Of a stretch of DNA of 64,000 nt, positions 56,801 through 64,000 are shown piece by piece. A model generated the notes under the pieces. It worked only from the letters and a program-made list of their open reading frames with translations. It ran no database searches and was not told where the DNA came from. Location of the stretch: contig CAVYBR010000014.1 in the NCBI GenBank assembly GCA_963766765.1, forward strand, positions 62,001-126,000, read 5' to 3'. The position numbers were made by a program, and so were the translations under genes. This stretch comes from JACCQS01 sp963766765 (GTDB taxonomy: Bacteria; Actinomycetota; Actinomycetes; Mycobacteriales; Geodermatophilaceae). Each line of letters opens with the position of its first letter. Position 1 is the stretch's first letter.

Positions 56801-58130
56801 CTCCTAGGGCGCCGATTGTGGCCAGCACGACGAACCCAGTGATCGGCGGCGCCAGAACGCACAGTGCTACCGCAACCAAGACGGTCTCCAGACTGGCGGC
56901 GAGCAACTGAGTGGCCAGCAACGGTAGCGCGCGCAGCTCGTGCAGGACATGTGCGCGCCCGGCGAGATCGGACGGCGGACGTGACCGCAGGTAGCGGTCC
57001 GGCAGGCGCGGCAGTTTCAACGCCAGCGCTCTGCGCAAGCCAATCTCCAGCCGTCGTCCGATTCCGAGACCCGCTGCGGCCGTCACTGACTCGAGAAGAC
57101 CCAGGAGCACGACGAGCCCGGCCACCAGGAGGAGCACCGGGCGTATGTCGCTGTCGTTGAGCGAGGTTTGCAAGAAGAAGGCTTCGGCAACCGTGCCCGC
57201 CGCGAGCAATGAAATGGCGACGATCAGCGGGGTGATGGCCACCCGGCCGGCTGCCCGCGCTGCTGCCAACAGACTGCGGGCCGGTTGGGTCGGCGGTTCG
57301 CCCAGGGCCGCGGCCAAATCGGGACTCAACGTCGCTGGATCTGGTGGCTCTGCGGAGACGCCACGCGCGCGTACGAGCACAGCACCGCGCAACATGACGT
57401 CGGCGCCACCGTCCAACGGCCGGGCGAACCATGCCTCGGAAGGAAGGGTCGCGAGCGCGCGGATCGGGTCATCGACGGCACCGGTCAACAAGGAGATTGT
57501 TGACATGCGGGAGGTTCGGTCACCGGCGGCCACCGTGCGGACTTGCGCATCGAGGGCAGCCATCCCGTGCCCGCCGGCACTCGCGGCGCGGTCGATGAGC
57601 GCCGTGATGTCGTCTGAGCGCAGGCCGAGCAGTCGCAGCCGCTCCCTCATTGCATCCCGAAAGGTCGGCGCGTGCGAGAAGTCCTCCCAGGCTTGCATCG
57701 GGACGGCTTGCTCGTGGATGTAGAGCAGCTTCACGAGGCCGCGCGAGCCGAGAAGCCGTCGACCGGTCGCCGGATCCATCAACTGCACCCATCGGCCGTG
57801 CTTGCGCCAGGCGACGACGAAGTGCGGCATGCCGCTGGGCAGCACCGCCACTGCTATTGCGGGCAATGCGGTCGCAGCGCGCAGGCCCACATGGTCGGCC
57901 GGCAGCATCAGTTGCGCGACGTCAAGCCCGAGCGCACGCGCCGAGATCTCCAACGCGTTGATAGATGTCCCATCGACGTCGGTCTGGCATGCCTCACGCA
58001 GCCGGCCGTAGCTGACCTGGACTCCGAATCCGGACAACAGCGAGTGCAGCGCGGCCGGTCCGCAGTCCATGCCTGAGGTCTGGATCGTCTCCGGGACCAA
58101 CAGCCGTGCCGCTGAAGTCAGCGAGCTCAC
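53889..58130 (-). CDS. Single-chain C39 peptidase / double ABC transporter
   Basis: A protein of 1413 aa. Residues 1-140 are a C39 double-glycine peptidase: IQTSGMDCGPAALHS gives Gln17 and Cys23, MPHFVVAW gives His103, LMDPATG gives Asp119. Two ABC halves follow. Half 1: membrane part about 295-560; Walker A 648-655 (GQSGAGKS), LSGGE 746, LAILDEP 767, switch His803. Half 2: membrane part about 915-1170; Walker A 1251-1258 (GPSGSGKS), signature LSQGE 1358, VLILDEP 1378; it ends VVISQE, with Gln1412 where the switch His should be and no residues after it. Known peptidase ABC exporters are mostly half transporters of about 700 aa. The start overlaps the TPR stop (ATGA). It should cut and export the repeat peptide. 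Confidence 0.9.
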   Translation of the reverse strand: MSSLTSAARLLVPETIQTSGMDCGPAALHSLLSGFGVQVSYGRLREACQTDVDGTSINALEISARALGLDVAQLMLPADHVGLRAATALPAIAVAVLPSGMPHFVVAWRKHGRWVQLMDPATGRRLLGSRGLVKLLYIHEQAVPMQAWEDFSHAPTFRDAMRERLRLLGLRSDDITALIDRAASAGGHGMAALDAQVRTVAAGDRTSRMSTISLLTGAVDDPIRALATLPSEAWFARPLDGGADVMLRGAVLVRARGVSAEPPDPATLSPDLAAALGEPPTQPARSLLAAARAAGRVAITPLIVAISLLAAGTVAEAFFLQTSLNDSDIRPVLLLVAGLVVLLGLLESVTAAAGLGIGRRLEIGLRRALALKLPRLPDRYLRSRPPSDLAGRAHVLHELRALPLLATQLLAASLETVLVAVALCVLAPPITGFVVLATIGALGAAAAVQLPLRERELRAREHASALGQITLDAVLGVLAIRAHGAEAALSAENAARLNGWNGAARAAVRARTLATLLQTVCGIGLAIPVVILGLSHLSAAPERLLLVLWAVTIPIAAERVGQVALQWPQLRTLALRLAEPLDAPDSAESRQTPDETVRTETFATDSAASRKDGVEIILTAVTVRATGQDVLTETNLRIAPGEHVALVGQSGAGKSTLLALALGITEPSDGDVAIDGRRIKDGAAQGFWPTVAWVDPQVRVWNRDLAANLAPQADAARVRALVSVAELDDVAARVIDEPLGADGGLLSGGEAQRVRLARALGRDGVRLAILDEPLRGLDRDQRHRLLGLARERWRAATLLCATHDVGEALGFDRILVLVDGRIVADGSPDELLADADAPLHDMLEAERALRDDLDSGGNWRRLRMSAGKLSEDRPPGSATSREPKANAGSPTREPAAPSSRPQRPDTVPQPPTARPLLAFTVFATATILRYGAFAASWAVIGAAILSGDGSGVTLWALLLAVTVPLAALAQAAEGRTAIALGARLRGASLRGALALDPSWVRREGPGRILGRSMEVDAIAGLAASGGLGAVTLVIELCVGAVALAATQAGRAAAVPVLVVLLIAGLLTVLAVRRRRAWTSARLAQTDELLEAIAGQRTRLIQGDDDVDARSSRLDDYEALGASCDRPFALLAGAIPRAALAAGLAGIALTGDRTDPSAVALALGGVLLISAALRRLAFAVETLTNAALGRRALEPILKAGRVPADSVQDAPDGPDSSGGLRVVGLSVDRGRRRVLEELNIELGSREFAILSGPSGSGKSSLAAALTGILPASGGQIALGGKGPAHPHWRDHVGLVPQHGDNHILLAPVAFNLLMGRSWPPTEDDLQQAAAVCEDLGLGPLLRRMPAGLGQTVGETGWRLSQGERARLCVARALLADHDVLILDEPLGALDPQTARRVLDVVRRRSRTLVVISQE

Positions 58131-59213
58131 CTGATCCGGCTGCTCAGTTCGGCGAGCCGCTCTCGTGTCGCAATGATGACGGGATGGCCATCAATCACCG
58201 CGCCCTCCAGATTCCTCGCGGCGCGTAGAGCCAGCAGTTCGGCCTGCCGTTGATCACCCAGCTGCTCGCACAGCCGGGAGAGGTTGAGCAACGTGGGCAC
58301 CAGTTCTGGGTGCTCCCTGCCCTGGATAGCTTTCGCGAGCTGCGAGGCCATCTCGGTATGCGGCCCGGGCCTCAGTGAGGCGTCCGGCACGGTGCAAGGC
58401 AGCCCCGAGGGAAGTCTGCGCGATAGCTACCTCTAGGTGGTTGGGCCCATGGGCTGCGCTCATGTCTGCAGCGGCGCGCCGCAGCTCGCGCTCTGCCTCA
58501 TCGTGGCGACCCAGCTCGGACAGGATTCCGCCCAGCTGTCCGCGGTCTGCCGCCGTACCGGGGTCCGACGGCCCATCAGCTCCCGCGTGTAGCTCCAGGG
58601 CACGCCGTGTCTGGCGTTCTGCGCTCATCAAGTCTCCGCGGCTGTGTGCCAGGCCACCGAGATTGTGGTGCAACGCGCCAAGAATGCTGTCCGAGGCACC
58701 TTCGGCGCGAAAGATCTCAGCTGCACGGGAGTAGTGCTCGGCAGCCTGATCGAAGTTCCCGGTAAACTTGGCCACCACGCCGAGCAGATTGTGCAGCGCA
58801 GCCGCATCCGGGTCATCAGGCCCTGAGGTTGCCTCGCAGAGTTCGAGTGCGCTCATCAGTGCCGTCCGGGCACCCGGCCGATCGCCGGCTGCGAGCCGGA
58901 CCTCACCGCGTTGCCGGGTGAGATGTACGCGGAGCCGGTCAAAGGGTTCCCCCGGCGGCAGTGTCTCTGCCAGCTTCTCGGCACGATCAAGGGTCGCGCC
59001 CGCGGCGATGTGATCACCCACGTTTAGAAGCGCCTGGCCTCGCAGCCTGAGCATGTTCGGAGCGTCGAAGTTCGGCTCGCCCTGTTCTCGAAGGAACGCG
59101 GCTGCGGCCTCGGCGGCCAGCCCGGCCGCTCCAACGTTGTCCCCGCGGTTCACCGCCGCTGTGGCCAAGTCGGACAGCGACAGACCGCTGGCCGATGGCT
59201 CCTGACTGGTCAC
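58127..59213 (-). CDS. TPR-repeat protein between the peptide and its transporter (one frame change)
   Basis: A protein of about 362 aa from GTG 59213. It opens SLSDLATAAVNRGDNVGAAG and is made of tetratricopeptide repeats: DAAALHNLLGVVAKFTGNFD, SILGALHHNLGGLAHSRGDL, RGQLGGILSELGRHDEAERE, EVAIAQTSLGAALHRAGRLT. At 58352 an extra base (CGA-G-ATG) moves the frame; the end is MASQLAKAIQGREHPELVPT, LNLSRLCEQLGDQRQAELLA, RERLAELSSRIR. No DNA-binding or enzyme domain is seen. TPR proteins bind peptides or partners, so it may hold the precursor, bring it to the transporter, or sense the mature peptide. This is inference from order. Confidence 0.82.
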
Positions 59214-59250
59214 GGCAGGCAACGTATCGCGTCTCGTGGACCGCGACTGC

Positions 59251-59736
59251 TCAGCGCTGTTGCGCGACAGGGGACCCGAAGCATCCCGACGTGATCGCCG
59301 GTGTGGCGACGATGCCCTCGGCGTGGTTGAGGTTGAATCCGCCAGCAGTGATCGGAGTGCTGACGACGATGCCTTCGGCGTGGTTGAGCCAGACGCCGCC
59401 GCCGCCGCCGGGGCCAGCCTTGATGGGGGTTGAGACGACGATGCCTTCGGCGTGGTTGAGCCAGACGCCGCCGCCGCCGCCGGGGCCAGCCTTGATGGGG
59501 GTTGAGACGACGATGCCCTCGGCGTGGTTGAGGCTGCCGCGCCGCCTGCGGTTGATGGGGGTGCTGACGACGATGCCCTCGGCGTGGTTGAGGCTCCACC
59601 CTCCTGCGGTGATGGGGGTGCTGACGACGATGCCTTCGGCGTGGTTGAGCCAGACGCCGCCGCCACCACCGGGGCCGGCCTTGATCGAAGTGGAGACGAA
59701 GATGCCGGTCTTGGGGGCGGTGATGGTGTTGCTCAT
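59251..59736 (-). CDS. Repeat peptide precursor with six near-identical cores
   Basis: A protein of 161 aa from ATG 59736 behind AAAGGAGCT. A head of 27 residues (MSNTITAPKTGIFVSTSI then KAGPGGGGG) is followed by six copies of LNHAEGIVVSTPI at residues 30, 49, 69, 93, 117 and 136. Linkers are of three kinds: KAGPGGGGGVW (three, counting the head), TAGGWS or TAGGFN, and NRRRRGS. The last copy varies (GIVATPAI) and is followed by TSGCFGSPVAQQR with the only Cys. The head GIFVSTSIKAG is itself a worn copy of the repeat. GG or G ends each linker, fitting a C39 peptidase that cuts after double glycine. I recognise no known RiPP class; no tailoring enzyme is nearby. Confidence 0.85.
   Translation of the reverse strand: MSNTITAPKTGIFVSTSIKAGPGGGGGVWLNHAEGIVVSTPITAGGWSLNHAEGIVVSTPINRRRRGSLNHAEGIVVSTPIKAGPGGGGGVWLNHAEGIVVSTPIKAGPGGGGGVWLNHAEGIVVSTPITAGGFNLNHAEGIVATPAITSGCFGSPVAQQR
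59293..59706 (-). repeat. In-frame repeat array of the peptide precursor
   Basis: Six 39-nt core repeats lie at 59611-59649, 59554-59592, 59494-59532, 59422-59460, 59350-59388 and 59293-59331, plus a degenerate copy at about 59656-59706. Copies 3 to 5 are 72 nt apart and share the long glycine linker almost base for base. Copies differ mostly at silent positions (GAG or GAA for Glu), so the peptide sequence appears to be kept by selection or by recent repeat turnover. Confidence 0.9.
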
Positions 59737-59767
59737 GATGAGCTCCTTTGAGTGGGTTGGTTTCTCC

Positions 59768-59792
59768 TGTGCGGCAATCATCGAGCCGCACA
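59768..59792 (-). promoter_or_regulatory. Stem-loop in the peptide 5' leader
   Basis: On the coding strand TGTGCGGC and GCCGCACA form a perfect 8-bp stem around a 9-nt loop, ending about 20 nt before the RBS. It could be an RNA element controlling translation, an operator, or a weak attenuator. There is no T run. Confidence 0.55.
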
Positions 59793-59803
59793 GCCCCCAC
59801 CGC

Positions 59804-59823
59804 ATGAGGGATCGATCCCTCAT
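59804..59823. promoter_or_regulatory. Perfect 20-bp palindrome upstream of the peptide gene
   Basis: ATGAGGGATCGATCCCTCAT reads the same on both strands. It lies between the LuxR regulator stop and the peptide start, 68 nt before the ATG. On the plus strand it is followed by CTTTTTGG, so it could also act as a terminator for plus-strand transcription. A LuxR-type operator is a reasonable guess. Confidence 0.55.
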
Positions 59824-59854
59824 CTTTTTGGCGGCCACCCCCACCCAAACGGCC

Positions 59855-62677
59855 TCAACCCAGAGCGTCCGCGAGCTGGCGCCGTCCGGTGATGCCGAGC
59901 TTGATGTAGGCCCGACCCAGTTGGTTCTCCACGGTCTTGGGCGTGACGAAGAGCTCTTGGGCAATGTCGCGGTTCGTACGCCCGGCAACAGCGAGTTGCG
60001 CGACCCGGCGTTCACTGGCAGTCAGTGATTCCTGGCCCGAGAACATCAGCTGGCGGGGCCGTTCGCCCAAGGCGGCGAGTCCGTCCATGGCCCGCTGACG
60101 AAGGATTCGAGACCCGCACTCCGCAGCGAGCTCGGCTCCGCGGCGGAGCGGATCATGTGCCTGCTTTCGCCGTCCGGCCACGCGCAGGGCTTCGCCAAGA
60201 TCAACCGTCGCTCGGGCCAGCTCTAGTCGTCCGGGAGAGCGCTCGATGACTGTGAGGGCCTCCTCGAGCAGTTCTGTCCGGCGCTCGGACTCCACGTGTG
60301 CCAAGAGCCGTAGGGCTGCACCAATATCGGTACGGGCACCCCAACGCTGGGCAAGTTCGAGTTGGGCCTCCGCGAGTGTTCGGGCGTCGCCGGACTGGCC
60401 CAGGCGCAGCGCCGCCCGTGCGGCGATCGAGCGCCAGGCCACCGTCGGTGTGTCGTGGCCCGCGGCGTTCATCTCGATGCCGAGGGCTATCGCCTCCGCA
60501 TACGCGCGCGCCGGTTCATCGCTAGCCAGGCTCAGCAATGCCCGGGCATCGCCTAACTGCGTCACCGGAATCACTTGCGGCGAATTCCCGAAACGGGCGT
60601 CGAAGTCTGCCAGCGCGGTGGCGGCAGCGGCCCGCTCCCCCCGTTCCAGCGCCGCCAGGACTCCTAGATGGGTCGCTGTGGCACACACGGCCAGCAGCGC
60701 GGGCGTCTCGTTCTCGTGGGCTACCGCAGCCAGCGCTGCTGCGGTCTCGATATCGGCCGAGGTGATGTCGCCGATTCGCAGGCTCAGCCAGCCAGCGACC
60801 ATGCTGACCATCGCGAACTCCAATGGTGAGCCGTTCTTGCGCACCCGCGCTTTCGCCAAGGCGATCTCCGTCGTGGCCGTCGCAGTGGCATCCGCGGCCA
60901 CGAGGGCCATCGTGGCCACTACCCAGCCCACGAGGCCTTCCGCACCGTCGGCCACATCCTGGAGGTAGGAGCCTTCGCCCAGAGCCCGTTCGGCAAGCGC
61001 GGCGACTTCGTGGGAAGGCGCCACGTCATAACGCGCTCGTTGCGCGACCAGAGCCAGCAAGGTGCGCTCTTCGGACGTTTGCCCGGGCAGACCGGCGAAG
61101 GTCTGCAGTCGTTGCGCCGAGCGTTTCCCCTCGTCGGGCAGGAGCGAGCACATGGTGGCCAGCCGTGCTTCGAGCACGAGCGCCTCTTCGCTGTTCGAGG
61201 CCGGCCACTGGTCCAATGTGGCGCGCAGTTCCTCGATGGCCGCTCGCGGCCCGTCCACCACTGCCGTTGCCGAGGCGACTTCGGCCAGTCGCTGGGCTCG
61301 CTGCCGCAGGTCAGCGGCCGCCTGCGCTGCCGTGCGCAGATGCTCTCGAGCCTGTCCGGCGTCACCCGTACGCAGAAGTGCATGGCCGAGCTCGCCCCTC
61401 AGCTCGGCATCGTCTGGCGCTTCAGCGAGCGCACGGCTCAAATGGGTGGCCGCTGTCGCCGCGTCGCCGTCGGCGAGCAGGCCGGCCGCCGCCTCTCGCA
61501 GCAGTTTCGCCGCGTCCGGAAGGGTTGCCGTGGGTGAGAGAGCCAGATGTGCGGCGATCCGATTGGTCGGCGCCGCAGACGCGTACAGGGTTCGCGCCGC
61601 GGCGGCGTGAAGACTCGTCCGCTCGCCTGGCCGAAGTTGTCCGAGGACGGCCTCGCGAATCACTGGATGTACGAAGGCCAGTTTCCGATCAACTGTCTTG
61701 AGTACATGTCCGACCACAAGGGCGTCTATCGCCGCGGTCAGGCGAGCTTGATCAAATCCAGCTACGGCGCCAGCCACGCCCGGCTCACTGTGGGCACCCA
61801 GCACGGCTGCAGCGCTGGCCACGGCGATGGCATCCTGCGGCAGACGGCCCAGCAGCGCACCGAAGATCGCGCTTGGCCCGAGGTCGGTCACGACGGCCAC
61901 CGTGCCCGCGTCGGTCAAAGGAATCCCACGGGCCTCCAGTTCCTCCACCAACAGGCCGGCAAGGAAGGGATTTCCACCGCTGGCGGCATGGATCGCCGCA
62001 GCGACCTCGACGACGGGGGTGACTCCCTGGCGAGCGCACAGCGTCGCCACAGCTGCCTGGGATAGAGGACGCGGCAGTATCCGCCGCCCGCCGCGTCCGG
62101 CGCTGAGCTCGGCAAGTGGCCCGGAGCCGTCGTAGGCCGGCCGCATGGAGATCACCAGGGCGAGGGGCAGGTCGGCGATGCGGCGGGAGAGGTAGACCAA
62201 GAAGTGCAAGGACGCCAGATCCGCCCACTGCGCGTCGTCGACGGTGATCAGGAGTGGGCGTAGAGAGGAGAGATCAGCAGCCACCCACCACAGCGCGTGC
62301 AGCGTCCGAGCGAGCGCGGCATCGCCCGCCGGAGCTTCAACAGGAGCGTCTCCCAGTGCCGTCAGGGCTGCGCCAGAAGGCCCGGCCAGGCGCTGAGCGC
62401 GTACCTCGGGCCCATAGCGGGAGTTCGATCGGTCAATCAACTGCCGCACGACCGACCAAGCCATCGCGCTCTCGAGCTCGTCACCGGTGGCCTGGATCCG
62501 ACCGAACCCGCGAGCCTTGGCCATGGCACGGGTGTCCTGGACCAGCCGCGTTTTCCCGATTCCGGCCGGGCCTTCGATGACGACCGCGCTGCCTCTTCCG
62601 TCTGCGGCGGCGTCCAACGCCGAAACTATGTGCGCCAGCTCCAACTCACGCTCAAGCGCCCCCGTGATCGGATTCAT
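59855..62677 (-). CDS. LAL-type LuxR transcriptional regulator (AAA ATPase)
   Basis: A protein of 940 aa from ATG 62677. The N-terminal ATPase has Walker A IEGPAGIGKTRLVQDTRAMA (about 36-43) and LITVDDAQWADLASLHFLVY (Walker B). The long middle is helical and TPR-like. The last 56 residues are a LuxR HTH (LTASERRVAQLAVAGRTNRD; PKTVENQLGRAYIKLGI). LAL proteins are large regulators found in many secondary-metabolite clusters. It starts inside the stop of the hydrolase gene (ATGA) and ends 118 nt before the peptide gene, which it may control. Confidence 0.9.
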   Translation of the reverse strand: MNPITGALERELELAHIVSALDAAADGRGSAVVIEGPAGIGKTRLVQDTRAMAKARGFGRIQATGDELESAMAWSVVRQLIDRSNSRYGPEVRAQRLAGPSGAALTALGDAPVEAPAGDAALARTLHALWWVAADLSSLRPLLITVDDAQWADLASLHFLVYLSRRIADLPLALVISMRPAYDGSGPLAELSAGRGGRRILPRPLSQAAVATLCARQGVTPVVEVAAAIHAASGGNPFLAGLLVEELEARGIPLTDAGTVAVVTDLGPSAIFGALLGRLPQDAIAVASAAAVLGAHSEPGVAGAVAGFDQARLTAAIDALVVGHVLKTVDRKLAFVHPVIREAVLGQLRPGERTSLHAAAARTLYASAAPTNRIAAHLALSPTATLPDAAKLLREAAAGLLADGDAATAATHLSRALAEAPDDAELRGELGHALLRTGDAGQAREHLRTAAQAAADLRQRAQRLAEVASATAVVDGPRAAIEELRATLDQWPASNSEEALVLEARLATMCSLLPDEGKRSAQRLQTFAGLPGQTSEERTLLALVAQRARYDVAPSHEVAALAERALGEGSYLQDVADGAEGLVGWVVATMALVAADATATATTEIALAKARVRKNGSPLEFAMVSMVAGWLSLRIGDITSADIETAAALAAVAHENETPALLAVCATATHLGVLAALERGERAAAATALADFDARFGNSPQVIPVTQLGDARALLSLASDEPARAYAEAIALGIEMNAAGHDTPTVAWRSIAARAALRLGQSGDARTLAEAQLELAQRWGARTDIGAALRLLAHVESERRTELLEEALTVIERSPGRLELARATVDLGEALRVAGRRKQAHDPLRRGAELAAECGSRILRQRAMDGLAALGERPRQLMFSGQESLTASERRVAQLAVAGRTNRDIAQELFVTPKTVENQLGRAYIKLGITGRRQLADALG

Positions 62678-63303
62678 CGGACGGCGCGGGCCAGACGATC
62701 GGGATCGCGTAGCGGTGCGCCATGTCCGAACAACACCAACGCCGGTCGGAGGTCGGCCAGCCGGCGCATCGACGCGCGATTGAGTTCCGGATCAACGGTC
62801 AACAGTTTCGGCGGTGGGCCGGTGCGGCGCAGGTTGAAGAAGACATCACCACATAGCAACACCCCGTCGGACTCTCGAAAGAGGGCGATGTGACCCGGTG
62901 AATGACCCGGAACATCAAGCACGGTGAAGCCGGCCACCTCATCGCCCTCGCGTAGCCGGCGACTGACCTGATGTGCCGGCGGCATCTTCATCCGTGTCAT
63001 CAATTGCGGTACGAACCCTTTGGCCGCGACCGGACTGGCAGTCTCGATCGCGGGCGCGTCCTTCTCCCCGGTCCACAGCGGCAGATCCAGGGCCTCGCAC
63101 ACCGCGTGGCTGGATCCGAAGTGGTCGGGATGCCCGTGGGTCACGACGTGGGCCTCGACTTCGTGTCCCTTGAGTTGGCGCAGGATGCGCCGGCGGGCCA
63201 TTGGCGTACCCGCGTCGACGAGGACACCGTCGACCAGGTAGCTGTTGATTGCGTGTGGTGCGAATCCGCGCAGTTGGAAAACGTCCGGGGCAAGGTTCTC
63301 CAC
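62674..63303 (-). CDS. MBL-fold metallo-hydrolase
   Basis: A protein of 209 aa from GTG 63303. The zinc motif is VVTHGHPDHFGSSHA (HxHxDH at residues 56-61), with VLDVPGHSPGHIALF and VLLCGDVFF later and GHGAP near the end. This group includes lactonases, glyoxalase II-like enzymes and many of unknown substrate. It is coupled by a 4-nt overlap to the LAL regulator, so the pair probably forms the first two genes of an operon. The substrate cannot be told. Confidence 0.87.
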   Translation of the reverse strand: MENLAPDVFQLRGFAPHAINSYLVDGVLVDAGTPMARRRILRQLKGHEVEAHVVTHGHPDHFGSSHAVCEALDLPLWTGEKDAPAIETASPVAAKGFVPQLMTRMKMPPAHQVSRRLREGDEVAGFTVLDVPGHSPGHIALFRESDGVLLCGDVFFNLRRTGPPPKLLTVDPELNRASMRRLADLRPALVLFGHGAPLRDPDRLARAVR

Positions 63304-63400
63304 GAGGCGACAGTAGCGGTCGAGAGTCGTCGGGCCGCGGCAGTGACCTGCGCAATGTTGAGTCATTCCAAAGAAACCCAACTTTGCAACATGCCGTATC

Positions 63401-63418
63401 CGCGCTGGGTCCAGCGCG
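63401..63418. promoter_or_regulatory. Inverted repeat in the hydrolase/nadD divergent region
   Basis: CGCGCTGG, GT, CCAGCGCG is a perfect 8-bp inverted repeat about 100 nt upstream of the hydrolase start. The whole 238-nt region holds promoters for both directions. A second pair (ATGTTG at about 63355 and CAACAT at about 63388) lies closer to the hydrolase. Confidence 0.45.
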
Positions 63419-63526
63419 TTGATCTATCTGTTGGCCGGCCGCACGGGGGGCCGGTCGACCATGGCCGTCCTTGCCATGTGGATCAACGACGGGGTGCACC
63501 AGCCGCCGAATGACTTCGGCGATAGA

Positions 63527-63532
63527 TAGGCT
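63527..63532 (+). promoter_or_regulatory. -10 box for nadD
   Basis: TAGGCT ends 9 nt before ATG 63542, fitting a leaderless or near-leaderless start. Confidence 0.5.
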
Positions 63533-63541
63533 CGACTCGAC

Positions 63542-64000
63542 ATGGGTGAGGGTCGGCGGCTGGGCATCATGGGTGGCACGTTCGACCCCATCCATCACGG
63601 TCACCTCGTTGCGGCCAGCGAAGTGGCCGTCCTGTTCGGACTCGACGAGGTGCTCTTCGTACCGACCGGACAGCCCTGGCAAAAAGCCGAGGACGATGTC
63701 AGTCCCGCTGAAGACCGCTATCTCATGACGGTGATCGCGACGGCGTCCAACCCCCGCTTCTCGGTGAGCCGGGTGGACGTGGACCGAACCGGACCGACCT
63801 ACACTGTGGACACGCTGCGCGACCTGCGGCAGTTGCAACCTGACACGGAGCTGTTCTTCATCACCGGAGCGGACGCACTCGAGAAGATTCTCGAGTGGCG
63901 ACATGCCGAGGAGTTGTTCGCACTGGCGCATCTGGTGGGGGTCACCCGACCGGGGTACCGGCTCGAGGACAGCCATCTGCCCAAGGGCAGTGTCACCCTC
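63542..64000 (+). CDS. nadD: Nicotinate-nucleotide adenylyltransferase (partial, runs off the end)
   Basis: The first 153 residues are visible from ATG 63542. They contain the nucleotidyltransferase motif LGIMGGTFDPIHHGHLVAAS (HxGH), LDEVLFVPTGQPWQK, DRTGPTYTVDTLRDLRQL and FFITGADALEKILEWRHAEE. It makes deamido-NAD in NAD synthesis. The end of the gene, about 45 residues, is beyond the window. In many actinobacteria it follows proA closely; here 20.7 kb of other genes lie between. Confidence 0.93.
   Translation, partial: MGEGRRLGIMGGTFDPIHHGHLVAASEVAVLFGLDEVLFVPTGQPWQKAEDDVSPAEDRYLMTVIATASNPRFSVSRVDVDRTGPTYTVDTLRDLRQLQPDTELFFITGADALEKILEWRHAEELFALAHLVGVTRPGYRLEDSHLPKGSVTL

Noticed and set aside
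59293..59706. Possible CRISPR array
   Set aside because: The repeats are in frame, of unequal spacing, with similar spacers, and code a clear peptide. No cas gene is present.
59195..60028. Plus-strand open frame across the peptide gene giving repeats of TMPSAWL and QTPPPPPGPAL
   Set aside because: It is the mirror of the minus-strand repeat. It has no RBS, runs into the LAL gene, and its neighbours are all on the minus strand.

Overview
The window comes from a high-GC actinobacterium. The evidence is a ClpP1/ClpP2 pair ahead of clpX, a folC–DUF4233–ndk run, an F420-type PPOX protein, GTG starts on many genes, and many genes that seem leaderless, with a TANNNT -10 box 6-10 nt before the start codon. 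I cannot place it below the class Actinomycetes. No rRNA, phage, IS element or CRISPR array was seen. No stretch longer than about 240 bp lacks a gene.

Layout. 1-6.7 kb: end of add, an adenylate-kinase-like gene, a frameshifted MFS transporter with a cyclic-nucleotide domain, tRNA-Gly and tRNA-Pro, a PPOX protein, an EVE/methyltransferase pair, and an rfbB-like dehydratase with a GT2 glycosyltransferase. 6.7-11.3 kb: tig-clpP1-clpP2-clpX, the protein folding and proteolysis block, with many single-base indels. 11.3-18.7 kb: a DUF559 protein, valS head to head with folC-DUF4233-ndk, a DUF488 protein and a frameshifted xthA. 18.7-26.4 kb: a three-gene ABC-2 exporter and three membrane Ser/Thr kinases. 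26.4-42.8 kb: a conserved core of TIGR03960 radical SAM/DUF2344/rne/rplU/rpmA/obgE/proB and proA, split by a sigma-factor module and by def with a K+ uptake pair. 42.8-53.9 kb: UvrA-like ATPase, a secreted protein, an ABC/two-component operon, and a MoxR/YcaQ-like/VWA operon.

53.9-63.3 kb is the most unusual part. Five minus-strand genes run MBL-fold hydrolase, LAL-type LuxR regulator, a repeat peptide of 161 aa with six near-identical LNHAEGIVVSTPI cores separated by glycine-rich linkers, a TPR protein, and a 1413-aa single-chain transporter with an N-terminal C39 (double-glycine) peptidase and two ABC halves. I read this as a candidate system that makes, cuts and exports several copies of a small peptide, perhaps as a signal or RiPP-like product. 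No known tailoring enzyme is visible. Two inverted repeats lie just upstream of the peptide gene. The window ends inside nadD.

Sequence quality. About twenty single-base indels break conserved genes (clpP1, clpP2, clpX, valS, xthA, an ABC ATPase, the MFS gene, the TPR gene). Nearly all are insertions that fall at the end of a codon. I treat these genes as probably intact in the organism and their reading frames here as composites.
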